From Magnetospirillum gryphiswaldense MSR-1 v2 (GTDB lineage Bacteria > Pseudomonadota > Alphaproteobacteria > Rhodospirillales > Magnetospirillaceae): a stretch of 64,000 nt of DNA. The translations under genes and the position numbers were made by a program. Position 1 is the stretch's first letter, and every line of letters begins with the position of its first letter. Below are positions 1 to 8,500 of this stretch, piece by piece. The notes under the pieces were generated by a model that worked only from the letters and a program-made list of their open reading frames with translations, was not told where the DNA came from and ran no database searches. The stretch spans positions 4,301,797-4,365,796 of the forward strand of contig NC_023065.1 in assembly GCF_000513295.1 (NCBI RefSeq), written 5' to 3'.

Positions 1-2
1 TG

Positions 3-104
3 CCCAACACGCTGCCGACGGCGAGTGTCCGCTTTTACCTGCATGGCGATGATCGCGGCACCGATCGCGCCCCCCCCCTGCAACCGCTGGCCGAGGAAGG
101 TTGA
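3..104 (+). CDS. C-terminal tail of an unidentified protein (partial)
   Basis: A frame open from the left edge runs 33 codons to a TGA at 102-104, ending 5 bp before the stop of the convergent galE-like gene. That spacing suits a real gene end, but 33 residues are too few to recognise a family. The tail is rich in Pro, Asp and Arg and contains a run of nine C (70-78), a possible slippage site, so the last residues may be out of frame. The neighbouring genes suggest a glycan-related protein, which is inference only. It could also be non-coding. Confidence 0.3.
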   Translation, partial: PNTLPTASVRFYLHGDDRGTDRAPPLQPLAEEG

Positions 105-109
105 CCCCC

Positions 110-1093
110 TCAGGGCTGCGTCATCCTGGCGGTTTGCCATTTCCATGTCGTGTCCAAGATGGTCGCCATGTCGGAAAACCGCGGCGTATAGCCCAGAAGG
201 CGGGGCAGGATTTCCGCCTCGGCCACCAGCACGGCGGGGTCGCCCCGGCGTCGTCCGGCGTCGTACCAGTCCAGGCTGATGCCCCGGCTGCCGGACATGG
301 CGGCGATCACGTCCAGGATGGACGCACCGCGCCCGTGGCCAAGGTCCAGGCTGGGGGCGAGGTTTTTCGCCGGCAGTCGCCGCAGCACCTCAACCTGTGC
401 GTGGGCCAGATCGGTCACGTGGATGTAGTCGCGGACGCAGGTGCCGTCGGCGGTAGGGTAATCGGTGCCGTAGACCGCCAATCGACCGCCGGTACGCGCC
501 AGCGTCACCACGTTGGGGATCAGGTGGGTCTCGGGGACGTGGTCCTCGCCGATGTCGCCATCGGGGTCGGCGCCGCAGACGTTGAAGTAACGCAAGGAAA
601 CGGCGTTGACCAATCCCTGGGCGCGCATGTCCTGCAAGACCCGCTCGACCGTCATCTTGGAATATCCATAGGGCGACAGGGGGGGCTGCGGGTCGGCGGT
701 GCCGGTCGGGAACGGCTGGCGGGCGCCATAGACGGCGGCGCTGCTGGCGAAGACGATGTTCCGGACGCCGTGGGCTTGCAGGCGATCCAGCAGGACCAGG
801 GTCTTGCCGACGTTGTTATGGTAATAGCGCAGGGGGTCGACGATGGAATCCTCGACGATGCTGCTGCCGGCGAAATGCAACGCGGCGACGGGATGGTACC
901 GGTTCAGGACGGCGTCCATGAAGCCGGCATCGCCGATGTCGCCGGCTTCAAACGGTCCCCAGCGCACGGCATCGGCATGGCCGGTGCTCAGGTCGTCCAC
1001 GGTCAGCGGACGAAAGCCGGCCTGGGCCAGCGCCTTGCATGTGTGGCTGCCGATATAGCCGGCTCCGCCGGTAACAAGCACGCAAGGTTCCAT
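110..1093 (-). CDS. galE: UDP-glucose 4-epimerase-like NAD-dependent epimerase
   Basis: Extended short-chain dehydrogenase expected to interconvert UDP-Glc and UDP-Gal (or the N-acetyl forms) in the cytoplasm. The N-terminus has the Rossmann motif VTGGAGYIGSH, followed by a FASSAAVYG strand, the catalytic Y-x3-K in SPYGYSKMTVER, and the RYFNVCGADP and VRDYIHVTDLA blocks typical of GalE. I place the start at the ATG at 1093 because GGACAGGGG lies just upstream and GalE proteins usually begin directly before this strand; an in-frame ATG at 1120 would add nine residues. About 327 aa, normal for the family. It heads the sugar-nucleotide genes of the glycan island. The exact substrate is not visible. 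Confidence 0.9.
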   Translation of the reverse strand: MEPCVLVTGGAGYIGSHTCKALAQAGFRPLTVDDLSTGHADAVRWGPFEAGDIGDAGFMDAVLNRYHPVAALHFAGSSIVEDSIVDPLRYYHNNVGKTLVLLDRLQAHGVRNIVFASSAAVYGARQPFPTGTADPQPPLSPYGYSKMTVERVLQDMRAQGLVNAVSLRYFNVCGADPDGDIGEDHVPETHLIPNVVTLARTGGRLAVYGTDYPTADGTCVRDYIHVTDLAHAQVEVLRRLPAKNLAPSLDLGHGRGASILDVIAAMSGSRGISLDWYDAGRRRGDPAVLVAEAEILPRLLGYTPRFSDMATILDTTWKWQTARMTQP

Positions 1094-1165
1094 CATCCCC
1101 TGTCCATTCCGGCGTTTCATGTGGTTAAGCGTAGAAGGGCAATCTTGAATCCTGGGTTAAGGGGC

Positions 1166-1927
1166 TCAGGGGATCAGTCCCTTGCGGCGCAACTTTTTCC
1201 TGCTGTGGTCGGCGCGGATGTGGTGGATCAGGCGCCACCAGGGGGAGCGCGGCAGCCAGGCCGCGCGGATCAGGCGGTCGTGCGCCATGTGGAGGTCGGA
1301 ATGGAGGTTGTCGCCCACATGCAGAATATCCACTGGGTCCAGTCCGGTCAGTCGGATCAGGTGGTCGTACAAACCGCCGTCGCGTTTGGTTTGCGCCCTG
1401 TCTGCGCTGGATAATATCCGATCGGGCGCCAGTTCGGGTGACAGCCGGGTCAAAAGCCAAGCCAGATCGACGCCGCGCAGCGGGGTGTCGCTGACGATCG
1501 CCCAGGACATGCCGGCCTGGGCCCAGCACCGGATTTCCCGAGCCAGCGCGCCGTTGACGGCCAGATGGCGGACTTCGTAATCCAGTTCCACCTGGCGCAA
1601 CCGCTCGATCCAGGCGGGATCCAAGACGAACTGGTGGCAAATCTCGGCCAGGATGGCATCGAAACGGACCTCGCCGCCGCCCGCAACCGCACGGGCGGCG
1701 GCGTAGGCATTGCGGGTATGGCGCAGGCGGGCTTCCAGCAGGCGGGGCGCACCGGGTGAGGCGGCGCCCAGGGCGCGGTGCTGGAGCAAGGCGACATCGC
1801 CGAAGCGGACGAACTCGGGTCGGGTTCCCCGTAACAGGACGGTGTCGAACAGATCGACGGACAGCAGGCGAGGCGGTGCCGCGTCCAGTAAGCGGCGCAA
1901 ATCTCGCAGGGAGACGGGTTTGACCAT
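1166..1927 (-). CDS. HAD-superfamily hydrolase of the glycan-cluster type
   Basis: 253 aa. Motif I is SVDLFDT (D25, with Phe replacing the second Asp of the usual DxD), motif II is the Ser/Thr region in VSDTPLRG, a Lys follows in RAQTKRDG, and motif IV is HVGDNLHSD. This FDxFDT-type signature is common in HAD domains of surface-polysaccharide clusters (COG5610-like). Phosphatase or phosphotransfer activity on a sugar intermediate is plausible but unproven. The start is 3 bp after the stop of the upstream frameshifted gene, so the two are co-transcribed. In COG5610-like proteins this domain is usually fused to the type of domain carried by that neighbour; here they are separate genes. Confidence 0.75.
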   Translation of the reverse strand: MVKPVSLRDLRRLLDAAPPRLLSVDLFDTVLLRGTRPEFVRFGDVALLQHRALGAASPGAPRLLEARLRHTRNAYAAARAVAGGGEVRFDAILAEICHQFVLDPAWIERLRQVELDYEVRHLAVNGALAREIRCWAQAGMSWAIVSDTPLRGVDLAWLLTRLSPELAPDRILSSADRAQTKRDGGLYDHLIRLTGLDPVDILHVGDNLHSDLHMAHDRLIRAAWLPRSPWWRLIHHIRADHSRKKLRRKGLIP

Positions 1928-1930
1928 GGA

Positions 1931-3096
1931 TCACGCCCGCATCATGGTGACGGCCTGTTTCAGCAATCGACGGTCGTCAGCCCCGCCCATCCGTGCCGCC
2001 GCGCCCGGCCAGGGCATGTCCGTCCGCCCCATTCGCCAAGGTGATCCGGTGACGGGACGGGCCAGGGCGACAGTGTTTCCGGTCAGGGTTTCCTCGTAGC
2101 GCCACTGTGCCAATGTGGCGCTTTCCGCCAGGGTCGGCAGGGCGAGAAAGCGGGCTAGGCGAATTCTGGCGCTGGCAACGTCAAGTGCCGGGGGGGGGCG
2201 TTGATGATGGCCTCCTGCACGGCCCGCATCTCCGCGCATTGTTCCGGCGGTAGCAAGGAGGGGGCGCAATGGGGCGTGCCATCCGGGTTCCAGTCCAGCA
2301 AGGGGCCCGTCTCGCTGGCGCACAGGGCCTCCAGCGGCTCGGGAGAGCGGGAGAACAGGCGGGTGAACCAGGCCGGCTCCCCCAGTTCGGCCAGGAATGC
2401 TCGCGTCTCGCCGCCGCGGACGCCGACCCAGCGCGCCCCCGGCGTGGTGAGCAAATAGAGGCCGATGGTACGGATCGTCCGGCCTTCATGACGCAATATT
2501 TTTTCCAGGGCGTTTTGGATGTTGGCCGCGTATCCAAGGTCGGTCAGGAATAGGTGGGGGGCGGATAATGCGCCCACGCGATCGAGATGGGCCACCAGCC
2601 GCCAGCGCAGTTCCCGCATGGTCCGCGCCAGCGGTGTCGCCTGGGCGGGGTGACGCAGCCAGGCCAAAAAACTCTCCAGGCTGTCGCTTCCGGCGGTCAG
2701 CGCCAAGCCCGGGGACGAAAGCGGCGGCGGTAGCCCCAGTTCGCAGGCGGCTTGCGCGGGGGAGAGCGGCAGGCGGCGACCGCGCACCAGAAAGTTCCGC
2801 AGCGCTTCGTCATCCTCGGCGGACAGGATCGCCGCCTTCATGCACAGGCGGCGGTTGAGCCAGATTTCGGCGGCGGTTCCGCCGTGTCGACGGTGCAGAC
2901 GGGCCAGCAGACGCCCCTCGCGCATGATCCCGTATAGCGGCGTGGCGGAAGCGGGCAATTGGCTTTGCAGCCAATGGGCGAAGGCGTGCAGGACCGATCC
3001 GATGACATCGGCGATGTCGCCACCGGCAAGAGGGGGCGGGGCGGAACTGTCGACGGTGGCGGCCAGGGCCGCCTCCAGTCGGGCGACGGGGGTCAC
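1931..3096 (-). CDS. COG5610-like glycan-cluster protein, apparently frameshifted at a G9 tract
   Basis: Starts at a GTG (3096) that overlaps the aminotransferase stop (GTGA). The first frame encodes about 313 aa and stops at 2155. It contains the blocks YGIMREGRLL, IWLNRRLCMKAA and LFLTDLGYAANIQNAL, which resemble the domain found next to HAD domains in COG5610-like proteins. Beyond a run of nine G on the + strand (2190-2198) a second frame continues for about 85 codons to a stop at 1931, exactly 3 bp before the HAD gene. Ten bases in the tract would give one 388-aa protein. So the gene is either phase-variable, broken, or affected by a homopolymer sequencing error. Function unknown; the family resemblance is from memory. 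Confidence 0.6.
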
Positions 3097-4181
3097 GGTG
3101 CCGGGTCCAAGCTTGCCCGGGCGGCGGCGGCGATCCGCTCCACCGCTTCCCCGTCCAGGTCGCAATGAAACGGCAGGCCAAGGGTTTGGGCGGCTCGACG
3201 GTCGGTTTCCGGCGTCGGCACTTGCGGACAATGGGCGAAAGCCGCCTGCTGGTGCAGGCCCGGCCCCCACCAGCGGCGGGTTTCGATGGCGGCGGCGGTG
3301 AAGCGGTGTTCCGCCGCCTGCCAGCCGCCGGGGAATTCCAGGTTCATGGTGTTGGCGGCGAAGGAGCGGGTCAATTCCGCCCGCCATCCCATCGACTGCG
3401 GCAGCATGTCGGCCAGCCTTGCGGTCAGGGCCAGGATTTCCCGACGGTTCTGGGGCCATTGGTCCAGCGCCGCCAGGGCGGTCGCTGCATGGTATTCGCT
3501 GAGCTTGGCGTTCATGCCGGCCATATGGGCGTGGCGGTCGCCGGAAAAGCCGAAATTGGTGATGGCGGCGCAGCGGCGCAGAAATTGGGTGTCGCGGCAC
3601 AGGATGAAGGCGCCTTCGCCGGCGCCCAGCACCTTGGTCGCATGCAGGCTGACCACCACGGGAACATCGCCGCCCATGGCGGTGTCGAACCCGGCGGCGG
3701 CGTCGACCGCCACGGCAATTTGGTGACGGCGGTGAAAGTCCTGCCAGCCGGACATGTCCACGGGGCGACCGAAGGCGGAAACCGGCATGACCGCGCCGAC
3801 CGGAGCGGGAGCCCGAGCGCAATAATCGGCGGCCATGTCGGGGCGGAGCATCCCGCTGGCTTCATCCACATCGACCAGAAAGGGAACCAGTCCGGCCAGG
3901 AGAATGGCGTGGGCCGAGGCGGCGAAGGTCCAGGCCGGTACCATGCACAAGCTGCCGGCCGGAAGGCCGAAGGCCATCAAGGTCGCCGCCAAGCCCAAGG
4001 TGGCGTTGGCCACCGGATGCGCCGGAGCGTTGAAACGGTCTTGCAGCCTGGCGGCCAGTTCGCAGGCCAACGGTCCCATGTTGGAATAAAGTCGTGTCTG
4101 GTCGATGCGGCGCAGATAGGGCAGCAGCGCGTCGGCGTCTGGCAAACGGGGGCGCATGACCGAGATGGCGGGCGTGTCCAT
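3093..4181 (-). CDS. DegT/DnrJ/EryC1/StrS-family sugar aminotransferase
   Basis: 362 aa, PLP-dependent fold type I enzyme of the group that transaminates nucleotide keto-sugars. Visible features are the substrate/cofactor loop LYSNMGPLACELAARL, the VPAWTFAASAHAI block, the Asp-bearing strand IAVAVDAAAGFD, and the PLP-binding lysine K183 in SLHATKVLGAGEGAF. It would make an amino sugar, or a related amino compound, for the glycan built by this island. First gene of the leftward unit, with its stop overlapping the next gene's GTG start. It is divergent from the rfbA-like gene, with about 80 bp between them. Product stereochemistry cannot be read from sequence. Confidence 0.85.
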   Translation of the reverse strand: MDTPAISVMRPRLPDADALLPYLRRIDQTRLYSNMGPLACELAARLQDRFNAPAHPVANATLGLAATLMAFGLPAGSLCMVPAWTFAASAHAILLAGLVPFLVDVDEASGMLRPDMAADYCARAPAPVGAVMPVSAFGRPVDMSGWQDFHRRHQIAVAVDAAAGFDTAMGGDVPVVVSLHATKVLGAGEGAFILCRDTQFLRRCAAITNFGFSGDRHAHMAGMNAKLSEYHAATALAALDQWPQNRREILALTARLADMLPQSMGWRAELTRSFAANTMNLEFPGGWQAAEHRFTAAAIETRRWWGPGLHQQAAFAHCPQVPTPETDRRAAQTLGLPFHCDLDGEAVERIAAAARASLDPAP

Positions 4182-4263
4182 GACCTTACCCTAGCATGGA
4201 AATCTTAACCCAATCTTGGTGAGATACGGCCAAAATGGCCGGGCATCCAGAAGGGAGCGCGTG

Positions 4264-5139
4264 ATGAAGGGGATCATCCTTGCCGGCGGGACGGGAAGTC
4301 GTCTGCGACCGGTGACCTTGGCGGTGTGCAAGCAATTGCTGCCGGTCTACGACAAGCCGATGGTGTTCTATCCGCTGTCGGTGCTGATGTTGGCCGGCAT
4401 CGACGACATCTTGCTGATTTCTACCCCACGCGATCAGCCTTTGTTTCAGCACCTGCTGGGCGACGGCAGCCATCTGGGTATCCGCATCGGCTATGCGGTG
4501 CAGGACCATCCCGGCGGTCTGCCCCAGGCCTTTACCATCGGTGCCGATCACATGGCGGGCGAACGGACCGCCATGATCCTGGGTGACAACGTGTTCTTTG
4601 GCGAAGGCATGGGGGCCCTGCTGACCTCGGCCATGCTGGGGCGCGGCGCCGTCGGCTTCTGCACCCGGGTCACCGACCCCCAGCGTTACGGCGTGGTGTC
4701 GTTCGGCGCCGACGGCAAGGTCGACAAGTTGCAGGAAAAGCCGGTGACTCCGCTGTCGGATTGGGCGATGACCGGGCTTTATGTGGTCGACGGCGATGCC
4801 GCCGCGCGCGGAGCCATGCTTAAGCCCTCGGCCCGAGGCGAGGTGGAGATGGTCGATCTGCTGGGCAGCTATCTCGCCCAGCAGCGGCTGTCCATGGTCA
4901 AGATCGGGCGCGGCTACGCCTGGTTCGACGCCGGCACCCACGACAGTCTGCTGGAAGCCTCGGAATTCGTCCGCACGGTGGAAGGCCGCCAGGGTCTGAA
5001 GGTGGCCTGCCTGGAAGAAATCGCGCTCAGGCGCGGCTTCATCGATCTGGACCGTTTCGCCGTCTTGGCCCACGATGCCGGCGACACGTCCTATGGGCGC
5101 TATTTGCGGGCGGTACTGGCCGAAATGCGGGAGGCATGA
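4264..5139 (+). CDS. rfbA: Glucose-1-phosphate thymidylyltransferase-like nucleotidyltransferase
   Basis: 291 aa from the ATG at 4264, preceded by AGAAGGGAG; longer upstream readings lack a ribosome site. It has the nucleotidyltransferase signature GGTGSRLRPVT, then KQLLPVYDKPMVFYPL, the metal-binding LGDNVFFGEGM, EKPVTP, and the AWFDAGTHDSLLEAS block characteristic of RfbA/RmlA. It would activate a sugar 1-phosphate as dTDP-sugar in the cytoplasm. No RmlB, C or D is present nearby, so the dTDP-sugar must be completed elsewhere or by the SDR and epimerase here. Its last four bases overlap the start of the following SDR. Confidence 0.9.
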   Translation: MKGIILAGGTGSRLRPVTLAVCKQLLPVYDKPMVFYPLSVLMLAGIDDILLISTPRDQPLFQHLLGDGSHLGIRIGYAVQDHPGGLPQAFTIGADHMAGERTAMILGDNVFFGEGMGALLTSAMLGRGAVGFCTRVTDPQRYGVVSFGADGKVDKLQEKPVTPLSDWAMTGLYVVDGDAAARGAMLKPSARGEVEMVDLLGSYLAQQRLSMVKIGRGYAWFDAGTHDSLLEASEFVRTVEGRQGLKVACLEEIALRRGFIDLDRFAVLAHDAGDTSYGRYLRAVLAEMREA

Positions 5140-5834
5140 TGGACGGCAAGGTGGCGGTGGTGACGGGAGCGGGGCGGGGCATCGGCTTGGCGACGGCGCG
5201 GCTGTTGACGATGCGCGGCGCCACCGTGCTGCGCGTCGGACTGGGCGGCGAAGAGGCGCCCGATTATCTGGCCGCCGATATGGGCGATCCGGCCCAGGTC
5301 ATCGATCTTTACCGTCAGGTGCACAAACGCTTCGGTCGTTTGGATATTCTGGTCAACAATGCCGGCATTCTGGGCGACGCCCGTTTGGGCATGATCGCCC
5401 AGGACATGATGCAACGGGTGCTGGCGGTCAATCTGATGGGGGTGGTCAACAACATCCAGGCGGCGTCCAAGCTGATGCGGCGATCGGGTGGCGGCGCCAT
5501 CGTCTCGCTGTCCTCCATCGTCGGTCTGCGCGGCAATGTCGGTCAGACCGTCTACGCCGCCTCGAAAGCCGGGGTGGTCGGTGCTACCTTGTCGGCAGCC
5601 AAGGAACTGGCCATCGATAACATCCGCGTCAACGCCGTGGCGCCCGGTTTCATCGACACCGACATGGTCGGCCATCTCGACGACGCCACCACCGCCGAGC
5701 GGCTGGCCGCCATTCCCCTGGGGCGGGCCGGCACGGCGGACGAGGTGGCCGAAATCATCGCCTTCTTGTGTTCCGACGCCGCCGGCTACGTCACCGGTCA
5801 GGTGATCGGCGTCGATGGCGGGATGGTGTTGTGA
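5136..5834 (+). CDS. Short-chain dehydrogenase/reductase, FabG-like
   Basis: 232 aa classical SDR: VVTGAGRGIGLA cofactor loop, NNAGILGDARL, the catalytic Ser in SLSSIVGLRG, Y-x3-K in QTVYAASKAG, and a C-terminal TGQVIGVDGGM. It is most like 3-oxoacyl-ACP reductases, but such proteins also reduce keto-sugars. Coupled by 4-bp overlaps to the rfbA-like gene before and the NeuD-like gene after (ATGA / GTGA). With ACP and AMP-ligase genes just downstream it could reduce a beta-ketoacyl-ACP for an acyl substituent; reduction of a sugar intermediate is equally possible. Confidence 0.8.
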   Translation: MMDGKVAVVTGAGRGIGLATARLLTMRGATVLRVGLGGEEAPDYLAADMGDPAQVIDLYRQVHKRFGRLDILVNNAGILGDARLGMIAQDMMQRVLAVNLMGVVNNIQAASKLMRRSGGGAIVSLSSIVGLRGNVGQTVYAASKAGVVGATLSAAKELAIDNIRVNAVAPGFIDTDMVGHLDDATTAERLAAIPLGRAGTADEVAEIIAFLCSDAAGYVTGQVIGVDGGMVL

Positions 5835-6484
5835 GCGGCGCCCCCTGTTTCGTCATCGCCGGCGCCGGCGGTCTGGGCCGCGAGATGGCGGTTTATGCCC
5901 GCGACGCCGGCTTGCGGGTGCGTGGCTTCCTCGACGATACCGACGCCGACCCGCGTGGTTTCGGCCTGGACGTGCCGGTGCTGTCGAGTGTGGATTCCTA
6001 TGTGCCGATGCCGCACGACGCCGTGCTGGTGGCGGTCGGCGATCCGGGCGACCGTGCCGCCATCGCCGCCCGTCTGGCGGTGCGCGGCGCCGATTTCGGC
6101 CAATTGATCCATCCGCTCGCCTATGTGGCCCGGCCTTCGGTGCTGGGGCCGGGCTGTGTCGTCGCTCCCTTCGCCAGCATCGGCCTCAATGTCCGGCTTG
6201 GTCCCCATTGCCTGATCAATACCCATGCCGGTATCGGCCACGATGTCGAATTGGGGGCGGCTTGCGTGATTTCCCCGCATGCGGTGATCAACGGTTTCGC
6301 CCGGCTCGGCGACGGCGTCATGATGGGGTCGGCGGCGGTGGTGGCGCCGCGCATTGTGGTGGGGGTGGCGGCCAAGCTGTCCGCCGGCACGGTGGTGTTG
6401 GCCGAGGTGGCCGCCGGGGCCACGATGTGGGGCAATCCGGCGCGCGCCTTGCCGCCGGCACCGTCAGGCACTAAACAGAACTGA
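5831..6484 (+). CDS. NeuD-like hexapeptide-repeat sugar O/N-acetyltransferase
   Basis: 217 aa from a GTG at 5831 overlapping the SDR stop; the longer upstream reading is in shadow of the SDR. The N-terminal half has a nucleotide-sugar-binding-like strand FVIAGAGGLGREMAVYARDAG. The C-terminal half is a left-handed beta helix of hexapeptide repeats (for example HVI/GVI-type turns through PFASIGLNVRLGPHCLINTHAGIGHDVELG) closing with MWGNPARALPP, typical of the NeuD/PglD family that uses acetyl-CoA on UDP-amino sugars. It most likely acetylates the amino sugar made by the DegT protein. Confidence 0.8.
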   Translation: MSGAPCFVIAGAGGLGREMAVYARDAGLRVRGFLDDTDADPRGFGLDVPVLSSVDSYVPMPHDAVLVAVGDPGDRAAIAARLAVRGADFGQLIHPLAYVARPSVLGPGCVVAPFASIGLNVRLGPHCLINTHAGIGHDVELGAACVISPHAVINGFARLGDGVMMGSAAVVAPRIVVGVAAKLSAGTVVLAEVAAGATMWGNPARALPPAPSGTKQN

Positions 6485-6506
6485 TTATTCGGGCAAGGGA
6501 GCCGTC

Positions 6507-8255
6507 ATGGACGTGCAGGCAAAGTTGGACGAGGGTCGTGACCATCACCGCGAAGGACGCTTCGGCGATGCCGCGCGGTGCTACAAGGCGGCGCTGGAGG
6601 CTGAACCCAACAACGTCGATGCCCTCAATCTGATGAGCGTGCTGGCGCAGATGGCCGGTGATAACCGGACGGCGGCGGTGCTGGCGGCGCAGGCTATCAG
6701 CGTGCAGCCGGATTGGTACGTGCCCTATGTCTCCCTGGGTAACGCCTTGCAGGCCGGGGGCGAGCCGGGGCGGGCGGTGGACGCCTTTCAGCAGGCGGTG
6801 ACGCTTTGTTCCGAGGCGCCCGAGCCCTATCTCAATCTGGCCAATGTGCTGAACGATCTGGGGCGTCACGCCGAGGCGGCCAAGATGGCGGTCGAGGCGG
6901 TGGTCATCGACGGTTCCATCCCCGAATCCCACAACGCCTTCGGTAACGCGCTGGCCGGCATGAACAGCCCGGAAGAGGCGGTCGAGGCCTATCAGAAAGC
7001 GGTTTATCTGCGCCCCGAATGGGACGTGCCGTGGTTCAATATCGGCGTCGCCCTGGCCACCCAGGGCAAGCACGACGAGGCCTTGGCCAGCTATCGCCAT
7101 TCCATCGGCTTGGTTGACGGGGCGGTCAAGCGGTACAATCTGGCCAATTCCCTGGTGGCCGAGGGCCGTCTGGACGAAGCGGTGGCGGAATATCGCGCGG
7201 CCTTGGCCCTGGATCCCGATTACGTCGACGCCCACAACAATCTGGGCGCCACCTTGAAGGACGTGGAACGCCTGGACGAGGCCGAAGCCTGTCTGGCGGC
7301 CGCTGTTTCGCGCGCTCCCGACAGTCCCGATCTGCATTGGAATCTGGCCTTGACCCAACTGATGAAGGGCGATTGGGCCAATGGCTGGCGTGAATACGAG
7401 TGGCGCTGGCGCATGCCCACCTTCACGCCGTTCAGGCGCGATTTCGCCTGTCCGGAGTGGCAAGGCGGCGACGTCGCCGGCAAGACCGTTCTGGTCAGCG
7501 CCGAGCAAGGTTTCGGCGACGCCATCGAGTTCTGCCGGTTGGCGAGTGTGCTGGCCGGACAGGGCGCCAAGGTGGTGCTGGAATGTCGCCAGGGATTGAA
7601 GCGACTGTTTTCCACCCTGGACGGCATTGACCGGGTGGTGTCGCCCGGCGACGATTACGGCGATTTCGACCTTTCGGTACCGCTGATGAGCCTGCCTCAT
7701 CGGCTAGGCCTGACCCTGGAGTCGGTGCCGGCGACGCTGCCTTATCTGGCGGTGCCCGAAGGCGCCGGTGATTTCGCCGATGTGGCTGCCGCCCCTGGCC
7801 TCAAGGTCGGGCTGGTGTGGGCCGGTGGCGCCACGCGGCGCGACAACAGCCAGCGCTCCTGCACCGCCGCCGATTTCCGCCCGCTGCTCGACATCCCCGG
7901 CTGCACCTTCTTTTCCCTCCAGGTCGGACCCGAGGCGGCGCAGGTGGCCGATCTGCCCGGTATCGTCGATCTGGCTCCGCGTCTGGATGACTTCGCCGAT
8001 ACCGCCGCCGCCGTTGTCGCCCTTGATCTGGTGGTGTCGGTGGATACCGGCGTGGTGCATCTGGCCGGCGCCCTGGCCAAGCCGGTGCGCGTGCTGCTGT
8101 CGCGTCCCAGCAACGGCTTTTTGTGGATGCTTGGACGCGAGGACAGCCCCTGGTATCCCGGTGACTTCCGTCTGTTGCGCCAGCGCCAAGGCGGCGCCTG
8201 GGACGAGGTGGTCGAGCGGGTGGCGGCGGAACTGCGCGCCAAGGTGGCGCCATGA
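6507..8255 (+). CDS. TPR protein with C-terminal GT9-like glycosyltransferase domain
   Basis: 582 aa from ATG 6507 (AAGGGAG upstream). Roughly the first 300 residues are tandem tetratricopeptide repeats (repeated A-x-x-x-x-x-A pattern with NLANVLNDLGRHAEAA, NIGVALATQGKHDEAL, NLGATLKDVERLDEAE). The rest resembles heptosyltransferase-like GT9 domains: VLVSAEQGFGDAIEFCR, a second half starting KVGLVWAGG, and the nucleotide-binding SVDTGVVHLAGALAKPV. Such proteins commonly accompany flagellin glycosylation genes. Its last 4 bp overlap the ACP gene. Acceptor and donor are unknown. Confidence 0.8.
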   Translation: MDVQAKLDEGRDHHREGRFGDAARCYKAALEAEPNNVDALNLMSVLAQMAGDNRTAAVLAAQAISVQPDWYVPYVSLGNALQAGGEPGRAVDAFQQAVTLCSEAPEPYLNLANVLNDLGRHAEAAKMAVEAVVIDGSIPESHNAFGNALAGMNSPEEAVEAYQKAVYLRPEWDVPWFNIGVALATQGKHDEALASYRHSIGLVDGAVKRYNLANSLVAEGRLDEAVAEYRAALALDPDYVDAHNNLGATLKDVERLDEAEACLAAAVSRAPDSPDLHWNLALTQLMKGDWANGWREYEWRWRMPTFTPFRRDFACPEWQGGDVAGKTVLVSAEQGFGDAIEFCRLASVLAGQGAKVVLECRQGLKRLFSTLDGIDRVVSPGDDYGDFDLSVPLMSLPHRLGLTLESVPATLPYLAVPEGAGDFADVAAAPGLKVGLVWAGGATRRDNSQRSCTAADFRPLLDIPGCTFFSLQVGPEAAQVADLPGIVDLAPRLDDFADTAAAVVALDLVVSVDTGVVHLAGALAKPVRVLLSRPSNGFLWMLGREDSPWYPGDFRLLRQRQGGAWDEVVERVAAELRAKVAP

Positions 8256-8497
8256 AACCCGAGCAACTGGAAAGCTTGCGCGCCGTGTTTCGCGATACTC
8301 TGGGCCTGGAGACAGGGGCGGCGGTGGACGATTTAGCCTATCGCGCCTTGCCGGCTTGGGATTCCATCGGCCATATGCGGCTGGTGGCGGCCATCGAGAC
8401 CGCCTTCGACGTCATGCTCGACACCGACGAGGTGATCGACCTGTCCTCTTTCGCCAAGGCGGCGGCCATCGTCGGTCGCCATCTGGGTGGGGCCTAA
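8252..8497 (+). CDS. Acyl carrier protein (first of two)
   Basis: 81 aa, acidic, with the 4'-phosphopantetheine attachment serine in PAWDSIGHM (S38) and ACP helix pattern afterwards (ETAFDVMLDTDEVIDLSSFAKAA). It should carry an acyl group as thioester. It overlaps the preceding TPR-GT9 gene by 4 bp and is followed 3 bp later by an AMP-ligase, the enzyme type that would load it. This is not the housekeeping fatty-acid AcpP, whose motif is normally GADSLD in a fab cluster. Inferred role: holding an acyl moiety for glycan decoration. Confidence 0.85.
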   Translation: MKPEQLESLRAVFRDTLGLETGAAVDDLAYRALPAWDSIGHMRLVAAIETAFDVMLDTDEVIDLSSFAKAAAIVGRHLGGA

Positions 8498-8500
8498 ACG

